Part shown: piece after piece, positions 1-9,191 of the stretch | How the letters are laid out: every line of letters begins with the position of its first letter | Position numbering within the stretch: position 1 is the first letter of the stretch | DNA from: Treponema sp. | GTDB lineage: Bacteria > Spirochaetota > Spirochaetia > Treponematales > Treponemataceae | Length of the DNA stretch: 19,409 nt | Assembly: GCA_017963165.1 (NCBI GenBank) | Contig: JAGCTZ010000006.1 | Coordinates: 1 to 19,409 of the forward strand | Direction of reading: 5' to 3' | Translations under genes and position numbers: made by a program | Notes under the pieces: model-generated | Databases searched by the model: none | Seen by the model: the letters and a program-made list of their open reading frames with translations, nothing else | What the model was told of the DNA's origin: nothing

Positions 1-122
1 TCAATAGTATTCTTTTTAAAAAATCATATAACTGTAAGTATGCCCATACAGTCTGTTTTTATGACAAAAACAGACTGTATGGGCTTTTTGATTTTAAATT
101 ATCCTTTGGAGGAATATAAAGT
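1..122 (+). other. Operon leader without a clear promoter
   Basis: No gene is visible in 1-122. Apart from the hairpin there is a TATAAC at 27-32 that could be a -10 box, but no matching -35 box is seen at the expected spacing. The stretch 90-122 is AT-rich and ends in the ribosome binding site GGAGG at 108-112. The operon promoter is therefore not located by eye. Confidence 0.4.
42..89 (+). terminator. Perfect 19-bp hairpin followed by T-run (terminator or attenuator)
   Basis: Bases 42-60 are the exact reverse complement of 66-84, leaving a 5-base loop (61-65), and five T follow at 85-89. This is the form of a Rho-independent terminator reading rightward. It most simply ends a gene lying left of the window. 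It sits only 33 bases before the first operon gene, so if the operon promoter is further left it would act as an attenuator or read-through control. Confidence 0.85.
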
Positions 123-659
123 ATGAAAAACTTGATAATCTCTGCTATATGCGGGCTTATCGTGGGAATTCTGTGTTTCGGAATGACAGTGCTTGTCTGC
201 GTTCCGTGCCTTATGCTTGCAAAATTCGGAGTATGGGACGTTATTAACGGAACCGGCAACTTGGAACATTTGGTTTCCTGCATCTGCTCAAAGCAAGGAC
301 TTAGTCTGGCAGGGGCAATGTCTACTGATACGCTTATATTAATCAGTGTTCAAATAGCATTGTGTCTTGCATTATCTGTAACGGCATATATATTCCTTTC
401 AAAAGTAATGAAAGTTCATCTGCCAAAACAAGAATATTTCAGACATTTATATAATGTAGTTTTTTTCATACTTTTTTTTGTTCCGGAGTTTTTGGTAATA
501 CTTGCTATTTTCTTCAGATTCCCTGTAAAACTCGCCCTTATACTTATAGGCGTTATAATTGCAGAAACTGCTGCATTTGCAACGATTATGTCTAACAAAA
601 TTTTGCCGGACTTGCTCAATAATGAAAGAGAGCAGAAGCTGTTTAAGACGGAAGATTAA
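123..659 (+). CDS. Small polytopic membrane protein, first gene of the operon
   Basis: The protein has 178 residues. Four hydrophobic segments are visible at about residues 5-33, 68-94, 108-131 and 132-155, with a short charged C-terminal tail. No catalytic motif or known family is recognised. The start is set by GGAGG at 108-112, ten bases before the ATG. The stop is 17 bases before the vWA gene, so it is probably co-transcribed with it. It may be a membrane anchor or chaperone for the vWA protein, but that is inference from position only. The minus-strand frames over this gene look like shadows. Confidence 0.8.
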   Translation: MKNLIISAICGLIVGILCFGMTVLVCVPCLMLAKFGVWDVINGTGNLEHLVSCICSKQGLSLAGAMSTDTLILISVQIALCLALSVTAYIFLSKVMKVHLPKQEYFRHLYNVVFFILFFVPEFLVILAIFFRFPVKLALILIGVIIAETAAFATIMSNKILPDLLNNEREQKLFKTED

Positions 660-676
660 GTTTTTAGGGGTAAGAA

Positions 677-2272
677 ATGAAATATGAAAATTTAAGAAAA
701 CATTTTAGAATTTTTACACTGCTTTTTATTTTTGGGTTTGTTTTTTCTTCTTTGGCTTTTGCCGCTAAGTCAAAGGGACCGGAAAAGACTGTAGAAGCTC
801 CAGAGGAGGCAACTGCCGCAGTTATTCCGCAAGGCAGAATAATAGTCCTTATAGTGGATATTTCTCAGAGCATAAAAGGTCAGCTTGATGCCATTATTGA
901 CGGGCTTTCTAACGAAATTGTTGAAAAAAAACTCCAGTCAGGAGACTACTGCGTTGTAGTTCCTCTTGGAGATGCCAGTAACACAGAAAAAGCAGATTCT
1001 TTTGGAGTTCGTTTTAGCAGTGATAAGGAAAAAATAAAAGAATATCTGAATAAAATAAAATCTTGGATGCCTCATAACCTGAATACGGATATAGGGGCTG
1101 CCATGAAAAAGGCGTATGACTATATAAACATGATTGATGCAGAAAACAACGGTGACATGTATGAACCGCTTGTCCTTCTTATTACCGATGGAGAAATATA
1201 CCAAAGTCCTAACAGCAAAGATCCCGTACATTACTCTACGCCGGAAAGTATTTTTGAAGATGCAACAATGAATCCTCTTGTGACTTCATACCAGAACTGG
1301 TGGTTTTTGGGCATAGAAAATGAGGGAATCCCTCTTGAACACATAAAAAGTATTGCACAGAAAGTGGGTGCATTCCCAGACAGATACACAACATTGAGCG
1401 ACATGAATCAGTTCGGGTTGCTTTTTGATATGTGGCTATCAAATATTCCTGATCCTTCACCAAAAGACAAAGGCAATATTGCTTTTTCAAACGTAAAAAT
1501 TGACGGTAAGGCTCTTAGCCAGAATCCATCAAGCTATTCAGTTGTTTCAACAGGGGCATCTTCTATTTCATGGGAAATGAAGAATACTTACGAAAGAACG
1601 ACAGCTGTAATGCAGTTTAAGTCTGTGGAAGCTGTTTTTCAGAATGATGATACGGGAGAAACTGAAAAAATTACGTTTGTTCCTGAAGCCGGTAATTTGG
1701 AATTTACCCCTAAGTCTTCAAGAGAAACCCGTGCAAATGTGAAATTCCCTGCATTATCAGGAAAAGGAAAGCTTAAGCTTGAAATAAAGGCCGACATACA
1801 GGCTGCCTCATCATCAGTGGCTCAGGAAATTCCTGAATACCTTTTTTACGTAGAATTTAAGAGTCCTGCAAAAATTCTGTTTGAAAAAATTCTTATTCCT
1901 GCAATAGTTTTGCTGGTTCTTATAGTTGCATTTGTTGTAAGCAAAATCCTAAAGGCAACTGCTCCTATAAAGCTTAAGCTTGAGATTGTTGGAAAGAACA
2001 ATTCTAAGGCACGCTCTGTATCAATGAGAATTCATAAAAAGGCTGACTTTGGTTCTAAAACAGGAGTTCCTTTTAAAATGGAAGGAAATGCATATCCAGA
2101 TGTCATAGGAACACTTGAAAGAACAGGAAGCAAGAGTTTTAAAATTACACCAAGAAACACTGCTTTATTTGCTCCAGGTCAGGAAAAAAATCTTGAAGAA
2201 TATAAGCTTGGAACCGGAATAAAGCTTGTTCTGAAAGATGGAAGTTCAGTAACAATTAAATTTAAAAAGTAA
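677..2272 (+). CDS. Secreted, membrane-anchored von Willebrand A domain protein
   Basis: The protein has 531 residues. It starts with a signal peptide (basic n-region, hydrophobic 12-26, AFA cleavage site near residue 29). A vWA domain follows at about 50-240 with a complete metal-binding MIDAS: D61-x-S63-x-S65, T137 in NTD, and D171 in TDG. A middle beta-rich region (about 260-395) leads to a transmembrane helix at about 405-421 and a C-terminal domain of about 100 residues (430-531), beta-rich by appearance and not recognised. The topology puts the vWA outside the cytoplasmic membrane and the last domain in the cytoplasm. vWA domains bind protein ligands through a metal ion. Known tubulin-like (FtsZl) operons also encode vWA proteins, which supports a shared complex. 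AGGGG at 666-670 is the likely ribosome binding site. Confidence 0.9.
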   Translation: MKYENLRKHFRIFTLLFIFGFVFSSLAFAAKSKGPEKTVEAPEEATAAVIPQGRIIVLIVDISQSIKGQLDAIIDGLSNEIVEKKLQSGDYCVVVPLGDASNTEKADSFGVRFSSDKEKIKEYLNKIKSWMPHNLNTDIGAAMKKAYDYINMIDAENNGDMYEPLVLLITDGEIYQSPNSKDPVHYSTPESIFEDATMNPLVTSYQNWWFLGIENEGIPLEHIKSIAQKVGAFPDRYTTLSDMNQFGLLFDMWLSNIPDPSPKDKGNIAFSNVKIDGKALSQNPSSYSVVSTGASSISWEMKNTYERTTAVMQFKSVEAVFQNDDTGETEKITFVPEAGNLEFTPKSSRETRANVKFPALSGKGKLKLEIKADIQAASSSVAQEIPEYLFYVEFKSPAKILFEKILIPAIVLLVLIVAFVVSKILKATAPIKLKLEIVGKNNSKARSVSMRIHKKADFGSKTGVPFKMEGNAYPDVIGTLERTGSKSFKITPRNTALFAPGQEKNLEEYKLGTGIKLVLKDGSSVTIKFKK

Positions 2273-2283
2273 GGAGATAAGGA

Positions 2284-3186
2284 ATGACAGGTTTTATTTA
2301 TTGGGGAATCCTTGTTTTTATACTTTTAATTATTGGATTCATAGGTTGGAAATACCTTACAAATATAACTGGTTATGGAAATAGAAAAACCGAAATCGGT
2401 TTAGGCATAGGAACTATAGTGCTTGTGTTTGCAACGTTCCTTTTCTTTCCGTTTGCACTGTATAATATTGGAGATGTAGTAAGGGAAGTTGGAAAATCCA
2501 TTCAGACAGAGGTTGTAAATAAGTCTCATGATTTATATGCAAAAAACAACCGTGACAATCTTAAGAAAGTTCTGGACGGAATGCTTGAAAATTATTCTAC
2601 TGATATTTCTATATTTGTAGATATTTCTGATGTCAACAATGCAGAAGCTGTTGAAAAATTTGAAGAGCAGAAAGAAAAAGCTTTAAACTCTGCAATAGAA
2701 GCTGCCATAACTTTTAAAGACAATAAGGGAAGTCCATTTTTTGAAACGCTTGATACTGCAATGCAGCTTTTTAAGGTGAATGGAGTGCCAATGCTTAAGG
2801 ATGTTCCTGAGCAGTATACAGTAGATGCTGTTCAGCAGCTTTTTGCTCCATACAACGAGGCTGCAAAAAAAGACATTGTGGAAAATCCGACTGTTTCTAA
2901 ACTTGTTTCTGGAATTATTGAGGGAACTTCTTTTGAGGGCATTATGGGTGTAAAGGATGCGGATTTGGATGTTTTAGGCAAATCTGAGAAAAACATTGCA
3001 ATGTTCTTGCCTAAAAAAATAATTCTTTTTGTGTCCATCCCATGTTTTTTGATTTTGATTCTTATTGTTGTCGTATTGTACTGTCTTAGGGAACTGAGTT
3101 CAGAGACAGAAGATGTTCTTAAAAAAGATCATATATTTCAGTTTAACAATAAAATCTTTGATTATTTGAATGAGGAAAAAAAATAA
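2284..3186 (+). CDS. Three-helix membrane protein of unknown family
   Basis: The protein has 300 residues. Hydrophobic helices lie at about 5-23, 38-60 and 246-268. The loop between the first two carries K, R and K, which suggests it faces the cytoplasm, so the central domain (about 62-240) would lie outside the membrane and the acidic 30-residue tail inside. The central domain looks alpha-helical with no motif I recognise. AAGGAG at 2271-2276 overlaps the stop of the vWA gene and sits seven bases before the ATG, so translation is probably coupled. It is likely a membrane subunit of the same complex as the vWA protein. The topology is uncertain because two lysines precede the third helix on the proposed outer side. 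Confidence 0.8.
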   Translation: MTGFIYWGILVFILLIIGFIGWKYLTNITGYGNRKTEIGLGIGTIVLVFATFLFFPFALYNIGDVVREVGKSIQTEVVNKSHDLYAKNNRDNLKKVLDGMLENYSTDISIFVDISDVNNAEAVEKFEEQKEKALNSAIEAAITFKDNKGSPFFETLDTAMQLFKVNGVPMLKDVPEQYTVDAVQQLFAPYNEAAKKDIVENPTVSKLVSGIIEGTSFEGIMGVKDADLDVLGKSEKNIAMFLPKKIILFVSIPCFLILILIVVVLYCLRELSSETEDVLKKDHIFQFNNKIFDYLNEEKK

Positions 3187-3197
3187 GGAGTTTGTAA

Positions 3198-6100
3198 ATG
3201 GCTAAGTTTTTTCAACCAACAGTAGTTATTGGAGTAGGAGGCACTGGTAAAAACACACTGCTTTCACTTAAAAAGATGATAATAGAAAATTCTCCAAACG
3301 GAATGAAGGATTTTCCTCTTTTAAAACTTTTCAGCCTTGATACAGACATACGAATAGATTCTGTTTCAAGTGAAATCAAGACTATAAAAGATGACATAAA
3401 GCTTGATCCTAATACAGAGATGTTCAGTCTTGGAGGTGAAGGCATTACTTCGACTTTGGAGCTGGACGCTTTTCCAGAAATAAAGAGTTGGTTTCCTTAT
3501 TCAAAAAGACATCAACTTAACCCTAATATGCTTTCTGGTGGTGCAAGCCAAATGAAGCCAGTAGGGCGATTTTCATTTGCATGGAATGCCCAGTCTGTAA
3601 GAACAAAGCTGGAGCAAATTCTTGGAGAGGCAGTTACGACCGATGTTGCAAGAAGTTATGGCATTGGTGAAAATAATTGTGGAAACTTTACAAATGTATT
3701 TATCTGCGGTTCTATATGCGGTGGAACAGGTTCCGGAACATTTTTGGATTTAGCGTATCTTGTAAGATTTGTTGCAGCTAAGCTTGGCATTGTTGTTAAA
3801 ATTTACAGTATGCTTGCTCTTGCTTCTATATATGATGGCATACAAGGTGATCTTAAACTCAAACAAAACTGCTATGCTTCACTTGTAGAATTAGATCATT
3901 TTATGAACATAGATAATTTTTCATCTCCTTATCGACAGTTCTATCCGGCATACAGAAATGTAAATTCTGATACATGGGATTATAGTAAGACTGCATTACA
4001 GGCTTTTGACTATCCTTATATATTTGACAAAACAAATGAGGCAGGTCTTTCTTTTGGATCCCCGAAAGAATTTGCAGACATGGTTGCACGTTTCATATAT
4101 CTTCTTACAGGAAGTGAAGCTGCAGACAAATGGCAGTCTATGAACAATAATGTAGACCCTATAGTATGTAAGAATGATAATAATTTGAATAAACCTATAT
4201 GGTACAGGGGAATGGGAGCTTTTGCTCTTTTGTATCCAAGAAGGAAAATAACTCAAATATGTGCATTTAAGTTTGCATCTGAATATTTTAATGTCATTTT
4301 GGATTCTTCATATCAAAATGCAGAAATAGAACCTATTGTTACAAGGTTCTTTAATGATTCAAAATCAAATCCTGATACAGAACTGTTAAAAGAAAACTTT
4401 AACTTGTATAAAGAATCTTCTGAAGATTCTGTAACAGATACTTTTACTAATTTTATAGAAAACCAAGTAGGAAATGCTGCAGACAATTTTGAAGAACTTG
4501 ATAAAACAGAACTGGTAAAAAAGGTTCGTGAATTTAAAGAAGACATGGAAAAGGATTTTGCTAAGTTCAAGATTCAGAATGCCATACGTGCAAGAGATCT
4601 TGTAAAGAAATTCCTTTCAGACTTTGACGAAAGAATTGCAGATTTTGTAGACCTTAAGCTTGCAGAAGATACGGAAAATAAACCTGCAGACGGTAGCAAG
4701 AAAATGGTACGCGGTTCATTAGTCCGTGCTTACGATTTTACCAAGCTTGTGTTTGCAAAATTTACGGAAGCATCCGAAAAATTCAGAAAAGAGATTGAAT
4801 CTACAAAAGAAATCATAAAAGATAAAGAATCGGAGTTTGATGAAAAAATTCAGGAACTTGATGCAGCTGTAGATTCTTTTATTGGCGGAAAGAAAAAGCA
4901 GCAGGAAGCTTATGAAGATGCTTTGGAGACATGTAAAGACTTGATGGAAGCAAAAACAGCCAATATTATTGCCACATGGATACGTCAGTTCTTTAACGAG
5001 GTTACTGAAAACAACATTCACATTGCGGATGGAGTGCTTAAGGAACTTGAATCTAGAAGTCTTGTTTTGAACAATTCCGTTAACAAGCTTAAAAAGTTGA
5101 AGGAAGAGGTTGACGACTATATTTACAAGAATAAGGGCGGTAAGTCTGATAATTTCTGTGAAATAATATTCAATTACAAAACCGATGTTGAGGGAATGTA
5201 TAACAAACTTATGGCAGAAGACGGCTTGGACAGAGAGTTCGAAAATCTTTCTAAAAAGCTTAAAGATGATTCTGTATTTGGAAAATCTTATCAGAGACTT
5301 GGAACTTTGCCAGAAGTAAGCATCCTTACCATGCTTTTGCGTAAAGCAGAAGAACCGTTCTTTGAGCCAGTTTCAAAAGTTGATATAGGCGAAAGGCTTT
5401 TGGAGGAGCCTGAAAAGCTTGCAAACCTTACAAGTGGAACTTATATTGCAAATTCAAAGGTTTATTTAAAGCTTAATGGACAGGAAATGTCAAAGGCTGG
5501 TTTGGATACAAACGGAAAGGTTTTCTTTGCAATTACTATTCCTAATGAAAGTGAATATGTCAGATACTGTAAAGATCTTACATCTGTTAGTCAGGGTAAA
5601 CAGTTTGCATGCCCGTTTGATGAGGGTGGGGCAAATTCAAATGATGATGAGCGCTGTCCTCGTTATGGAAAATGTCTTAAGGCAAAAATCCTTACAGGTG
5701 CAAAAAGTGACTTGACCTTAATTCCTTCAGAAAACAAATCTGAAATAAACATTTTGAAAACTGTTGCAGGATTCCCTTTGCGTGCCGTAACAACTGTGTC
5801 AGGTCCATACAAAGAAGAATATAAAAAAGCCGTAAAGGATCAGCAGCTTGAAAACGAAAAGCAAGGTCTAAAAGAAGAAGTTCTGCACATGTTTGGGCCT
5901 TTAAGGCTGTTCGATTTGGATGAGGCTGCAGATTCTCCAACAATACTTGAAGCCAACTTTAGAAAAGAACTTCTTTTAGCTTTAGCTCTTCGCAGACTGA
6001 GTATAGAAAAATTATCTGTAAAATTCCTTACTCAGGAAGACATTAAGTTTGACCGAGACACGCCTTCATATGAGCTTGGAAATTCTTTTGAAGAAGTTTT

Positions 6101-6659
6101 ACATCTGGCTCAAAGTACACGGTTTGATGACATGGAAAAGGTTGCTATTGTTTCTGCAGGAGTAAAATACGATATAGAAAGCTTTAATACTTCTGAATTA
6201 AAGGATGTATTGTTTGAGCGTTTAAAGACTTGCTATGATGAAAGTCGTAAAAAACTGCCTTTTGGAATGACTGACAAAGATATTGATGTTTTGGATGAGC
6301 TTTCTGTAGAGTATTGTGGTGGAAGACATGTAAAAGAAGAAAAAATTGCAAAATCTGCTGCAGAGCGTTTTGCAAAAACTGCTTCAAATACTGCTACCCC
6401 TGCAACTGCAGCTAATGTTCCTCCTGTACCTGGTGAAAAAAAATATCATGTTGCATTGGATGGAAAAGATGCAGGCGAATTTGGTGTTTCTGAACTGAAG
6501 CAGATGTTCAGTGCAGGAAAATTCAACAGGCAGACTCTTGTGTGGGCGGAAGGTTTTTCAGGTTGGGCAATGGCAGAAACTGTTCCAGAGCTTTCCGGTA
6601 TATTTACAGCACCACCTCCAGTACCAGGAAGTGTTCCTCCTGTTCCTCCAATATTGTAA
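3198..6659 (+). CDS. Large tubulin/FtsZ-like protein with GYF_2 domain and proline-rich tail
   Basis: The protein has 1153 residues. The N-terminal half resembles the Tubulin_2 (FtsZl) group. There is a glycine-rich first loop at G12-x-GGTG17 after a hydrophobic strand, and the tubulin signature appears as CGGTGSGT at 174-181, with the first glycine replaced by cysteine. These loops bind GTP in the superfamily. A long, charged, coiled-coil-rich middle runs from about 400 to 710. A cysteine cluster lies at C791, C805, C820 and C826. A GYF_2 (DUF4339) domain at about 1082-1136 has the typical ELKQMFSAG and LVWxxGxxGW pattern, flanked by PPVPG on both sides, and the protein ends in PPVPPIL. No membrane segment is seen, so it should be cytoplasmic. 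It is expected to polymerise or switch with GTP, by family knowledge. AAGGAG at 3185-3190 fixes the start. Confidence 0.88.
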   Translation: MAKFFQPTVVIGVGGTGKNTLLSLKKMIIENSPNGMKDFPLLKLFSLDTDIRIDSVSSEIKTIKDDIKLDPNTEMFSLGGEGITSTLELDAFPEIKSWFPYSKRHQLNPNMLSGGASQMKPVGRFSFAWNAQSVRTKLEQILGEAVTTDVARSYGIGENNCGNFTNVFICGSICGGTGSGTFLDLAYLVRFVAAKLGIVVKIYSMLALASIYDGIQGDLKLKQNCYASLVELDHFMNIDNFSSPYRQFYPAYRNVNSDTWDYSKTALQAFDYPYIFDKTNEAGLSFGSPKEFADMVARFIYLLTGSEAADKWQSMNNNVDPIVCKNDNNLNKPIWYRGMGAFALLYPRRKITQICAFKFASEYFNVILDSSYQNAEIEPIVTRFFNDSKSNPDTELLKENFNLYKESSEDSVTDTFTNFIENQVGNAADNFEELDKTELVKKVREFKEDMEKDFAKFKIQNAIRARDLVKKFLSDFDERIADFVDLKLAEDTENKPADGSKKMVRGSLVRAYDFTKLVFAKFTEASEKFRKEIESTKEIIKDKESEFDEKIQELDAAVDSFIGGKKKQQEAYEDALETCKDLMEAKTANIIATWIRQFFNEVTENNIHIADGVLKELESRSLVLNNSVNKLKKLKEEVDDYIYKNKGGKSDNFCEIIFNYKTDVEGMYNKLMAEDGLDREFENLSKKLKDDSVFGKSYQRLGTLPEVSILTMLLRKAEEPFFEPVSKVDIGERLLEEPEKLANLTSGTYIANSKVYLKLNGQEMSKAGLDTNGKVFFAITIPNESEYVRYCKDLTSVSQGKQFACPFDEGGANSNDDERCPRYGKCLKAKILTGAKSDLTLIPSENKSEINILKTVAGFPLRAVTTVSGPYKEEYKKAVKDQQLENEKQGLKEEVLHMFGPLRLFDLDEAADSPTILEANFRKELLLALALRRLSIEKLSVKFLTQEDIKFDRDTPSYELGNSFEEVLHLAQSTRFDDMEKVAIVSAGVKYDIESFNTSELKDVLFERLKTCYDESRKKLPFGMTDKDIDVLDELSVEYCGGRHVKEEKIAKSAAERFAKTASNTATPATAANVPPVPGEKKYHVALDGKDAGEFGVSELKQMFSAGKFNRQTLVWAEGFSGWAMAETVPELSGIFTAPPPVPGSVPPVPPIL

Positions 6660-6679
6660 TTCATAAAAGGTCGTGAAAT

Positions 6680-9187
6680 ATGGAAAAGAAAGACGTAATT
6701 CTTATTGGTCTTGGAGAATTTGGCGAAAAGACTCTGAAGCTGTTTGAAAACATTTGGGATGAACGCATTTATCAAATGCCTAAGGAACTGCAGGATACAA
6801 TTTCCGTACATCCTCTTGTCTTTAAGAATAAGTTTAACTATAAAGAGGTTTCGGAAAGAATTTCTGCAGCCGTTGCCAAAACTTCCACAAAGCAATGGAA
6901 CGGCAAGTTCTCCTATATTTTCATAGGCGACTTGTATGAAGATGTAACTTCCCGTTATGGATTGGAATATTCCATTGTTCCTGTAATTCTAGAGCAGCAT
7001 AATAACACTATTTTGCGTAATGATGATGAAGTTCTTGGCTTTTTTACTTTTTCAGAAAAGCTGGGAACTGAAATTAACTGTTCGGCTGAAAAACTTAGTG
7101 ACATTGCAAACTTCTTTAAAAAAATGGAACAAGTGTGCAAAGATCAGTTTTACAAGCCATCATTTAAAGATGCTAGCGGAAGAGAAATTCCCGAAATGAG
7201 TTGCCCTACAGGCACTTTTTCCCGCAATTACATATTTGTTACTCCTGGTGATCAGGATGCTGTAAATACAATGACATCCCAGGTTTTTGCAGAAAGAATG
7301 TACTATGAGCTTTTTTACTTGATGAGTAATTGCAAAGGCATTGTAGATAACATGCAGCAAAAAATAGGAGCTGACACTACAGCTAAAGACAAGTGCTTTT
7401 GCGGCTTTACAATGGTTCAAATTTCCAGACTTTCTGAATTACAGCGTTATTTCCTGAAATATACGCTTGAAGATAAAGTCACAGATTGTCTTTTAGGAAA
7501 GGGACCTGTGGGAACAAACAGCGAAGCCTTTAGGGAAAAATTCTTTGAGATGATAGATGTTCCTAAGGATGGAAAGTTTCCAGCGGATCTTGCTGTTGAT
7601 ATTTTTATGAGAAATAACAGTTCTCTCGTTACAAAGTTGATTCCAAAATATATAACCAGACAGAAGACTGACATAAATGAATATGTTCAAGAATGCCGCA
7701 AAAATATAGACGAAAAACTTGACGAACTTAGATTCCATTACAATGGTTTTGTAGAAAGTGAACTTGAAAATCTTATTCTGGAATTGGAAAAAGGATGGAA
7801 AAGTCTTTTTAGAATCAACAGGCTTACAGGCAATATCAACAGCTACATAAACTATGTAGAATCTGTAAAGAAAGCATTTGAAAACTGGACATCTAGCCTA
7901 AAAGAAGCCATTGACGGCATAAAAGAAGTTTCTTTAGATAAAAGCTTTGAGGATGCTGAAAAAAAAGTCCGCAAGCTCCAAGAGTCAACACTCTATAAAC
8001 TGCCGTTCTTCATTCCAATCAGACAGCTTCTTATAGAAAATGTGCTTCTTTCGTTGCCTCTTGAACAGTATATGAGGACTCAGATAAAAAAGGAACTGTT
8101 GGAATGTTTCCGTGTTCATCTGGAAGATCAAAGTTCAAATTCCAGAAATCCTACAGGAATTTGTGAAGAACTTATCAGTGATCTTAAGCTTATGAAAGAA
8201 AAGCTTGAAAAAAAGAAAGTTCAGATTGCACAGAAAAAGGAATTTATAAAAAAAGTTCCTAGTTACTACTACATAATATCTCAGCTGGAACAGGAAGATT
8301 ACTCAAAACGACTGGAACTGATAGAAAGCAAGAATTTTGGACCTGCAAAAAGTTCCAGAATTGAAGCTGTTGCGAAAGATGTATTTAGAAACTGGGCATC
8401 TGACAATGGACAGGAAAAAGACAGACAGAGCATTACAAAGAATCCTTCTGATTTTATAAATTTTGTTGACAGTTACATTGAAAAAAAAGCAGAAGAAGGT
8501 TTTTGTGAAATAGAAGTGGGCAGGGAAGATTTTAATACTTTTGCATCAGAAGGCCTTAGACTTATGAGAACAAGGGCTGACAACCTTTCCCAAAAAACAT
8601 TTCTTACAAAAGATACCACAAACTATCTGGAAATGCAGAAAATTGTTGTACACCCGGAACAGATTGAAGAAGACCTTCTTGAAATAAAACTGAAAGACAT
8701 GAATGACATAGATCAGACTGTCAATGTAAAAAAAGAATTTACACTTGGTGCAATTTCATATTTTCAGGATTACTTGTATATGGATTACAAGAAACTCCAG
8801 CACTACAACACCTTGTTTAAGAAATTTAACAAGGATGCCATAAAAGAATATGAGGTTTCAGAAGAAAGCGTAAATGTTTCGGAAGAACTTACAGAATCGG
8901 AAGAGTATATAAGGTCTTTGCTGCTTGACTATTGTGAGGATTTTGCAAGAGCTTATATGTACAGGCAGAACTTTCCAAATGAGGTTTCCGGGCGTTCCGA
9001 TGAAGATGTTCTTGAGATGTCTAAAAATGACGTTAACAGACTTGTAAAAAAGGTTGATATAAACATATTGCTTGAAGGTCTTGATGATGACAAGCTTAAT
9101 AATTTTGCAAAGGATTTTGAGTTTCCTCTGCATCCCGACAGGGAACGTCAAATAGAAATTATAAAGCACGAAATGGGAGTAAATTAA
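6680..9187 (+). CDS. Putative degenerate tubulin-like partner protein
   Basis: The protein has 835 residues and no signal peptide or membrane helix. Its N-terminus (VILIGLGEFGEKTLKLF, 6-22) matches the first strand and loop of the preceding tubulin-like protein. Further blocks fall in the same order: YIFVTPGDQ at 184-192 against YIFDKTNEA at 274-282 of the upstream protein, each followed by an E/A-rich helix, and CGFTMVQI at 241-248 against RGMGAFAL. The GGTGSG signature is missing: the corresponding stretch (FIGDLYEDVTSRYG) has no glycine loop. The C-terminal half is largely helical and coiled-coil-like. I infer a paralogue that has lost nucleotide binding and pairs with the active protein. 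The homology is my own visual alignment and is not proven. AAAAGG lies about nine bases upstream of the start. Confidence 0.75.
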   Translation: MEKKDVILIGLGEFGEKTLKLFENIWDERIYQMPKELQDTISVHPLVFKNKFNYKEVSERISAAVAKTSTKQWNGKFSYIFIGDLYEDVTSRYGLEYSIVPVILEQHNNTILRNDDEVLGFFTFSEKLGTEINCSAEKLSDIANFFKKMEQVCKDQFYKPSFKDASGREIPEMSCPTGTFSRNYIFVTPGDQDAVNTMTSQVFAERMYYELFYLMSNCKGIVDNMQQKIGADTTAKDKCFCGFTMVQISRLSELQRYFLKYTLEDKVTDCLLGKGPVGTNSEAFREKFFEMIDVPKDGKFPADLAVDIFMRNNSSLVTKLIPKYITRQKTDINEYVQECRKNIDEKLDELRFHYNGFVESELENLILELEKGWKSLFRINRLTGNINSYINYVESVKKAFENWTSSLKEAIDGIKEVSLDKSFEDAEKKVRKLQESTLYKLPFFIPIRQLLIENVLLSLPLEQYMRTQIKKELLECFRVHLEDQSSNSRNPTGICEELISDLKLMKEKLEKKKVQIAQKKEFIKKVPSYYYIISQLEQEDYSKRLELIESKNFGPAKSSRIEAVAKDVFRNWASDNGQEKDRQSITKNPSDFINFVDSYIEKKAEEGFCEIEVGREDFNTFASEGLRLMRTRADNLSQKTFLTKDTTNYLEMQKIVVHPEQIEEDLLEIKLKDMNDIDQTVNVKKEFTLGAISYFQDYLYMDYKKLQHYNTLFKKFNKDAIKEYEVSEESVNVSEELTESEEYIRSLLLDYCEDFARAYMYRQNFPNEVSGRSDEDVLEMSKNDVNRLVKKVDINILLEGLDDDKLNNFAKDFEFPLHPDRERQIEIIKHEMGVN

Positions 9188-9191
9188 AATT

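Noticed and set aside
1..41. Promoter with -10 TATAAC at 27-32
   Set aside because: No acceptable -35 box is found at 16-18 bases upstream, and the hairpin would then terminate the transcript, so it is not called.
3198..3260. P-loop NTPase (Walker A) reading of GVGGTGKNT at the tubulin-like N-terminus
   Set aside because: The lysine is followed by Asn rather than Ser/Thr, and the later CGGTGSGT signature with the right order fits a tubulin/FtsZ-type protein better.
6446..6895. Minus-strand open frame of 149 codons over the end of the tubulin-like gene
   Set aside because: It overlaps the GYF_2 coding region and the next start. Its glycine/threonine run is only the complement of the proline-rich tail.
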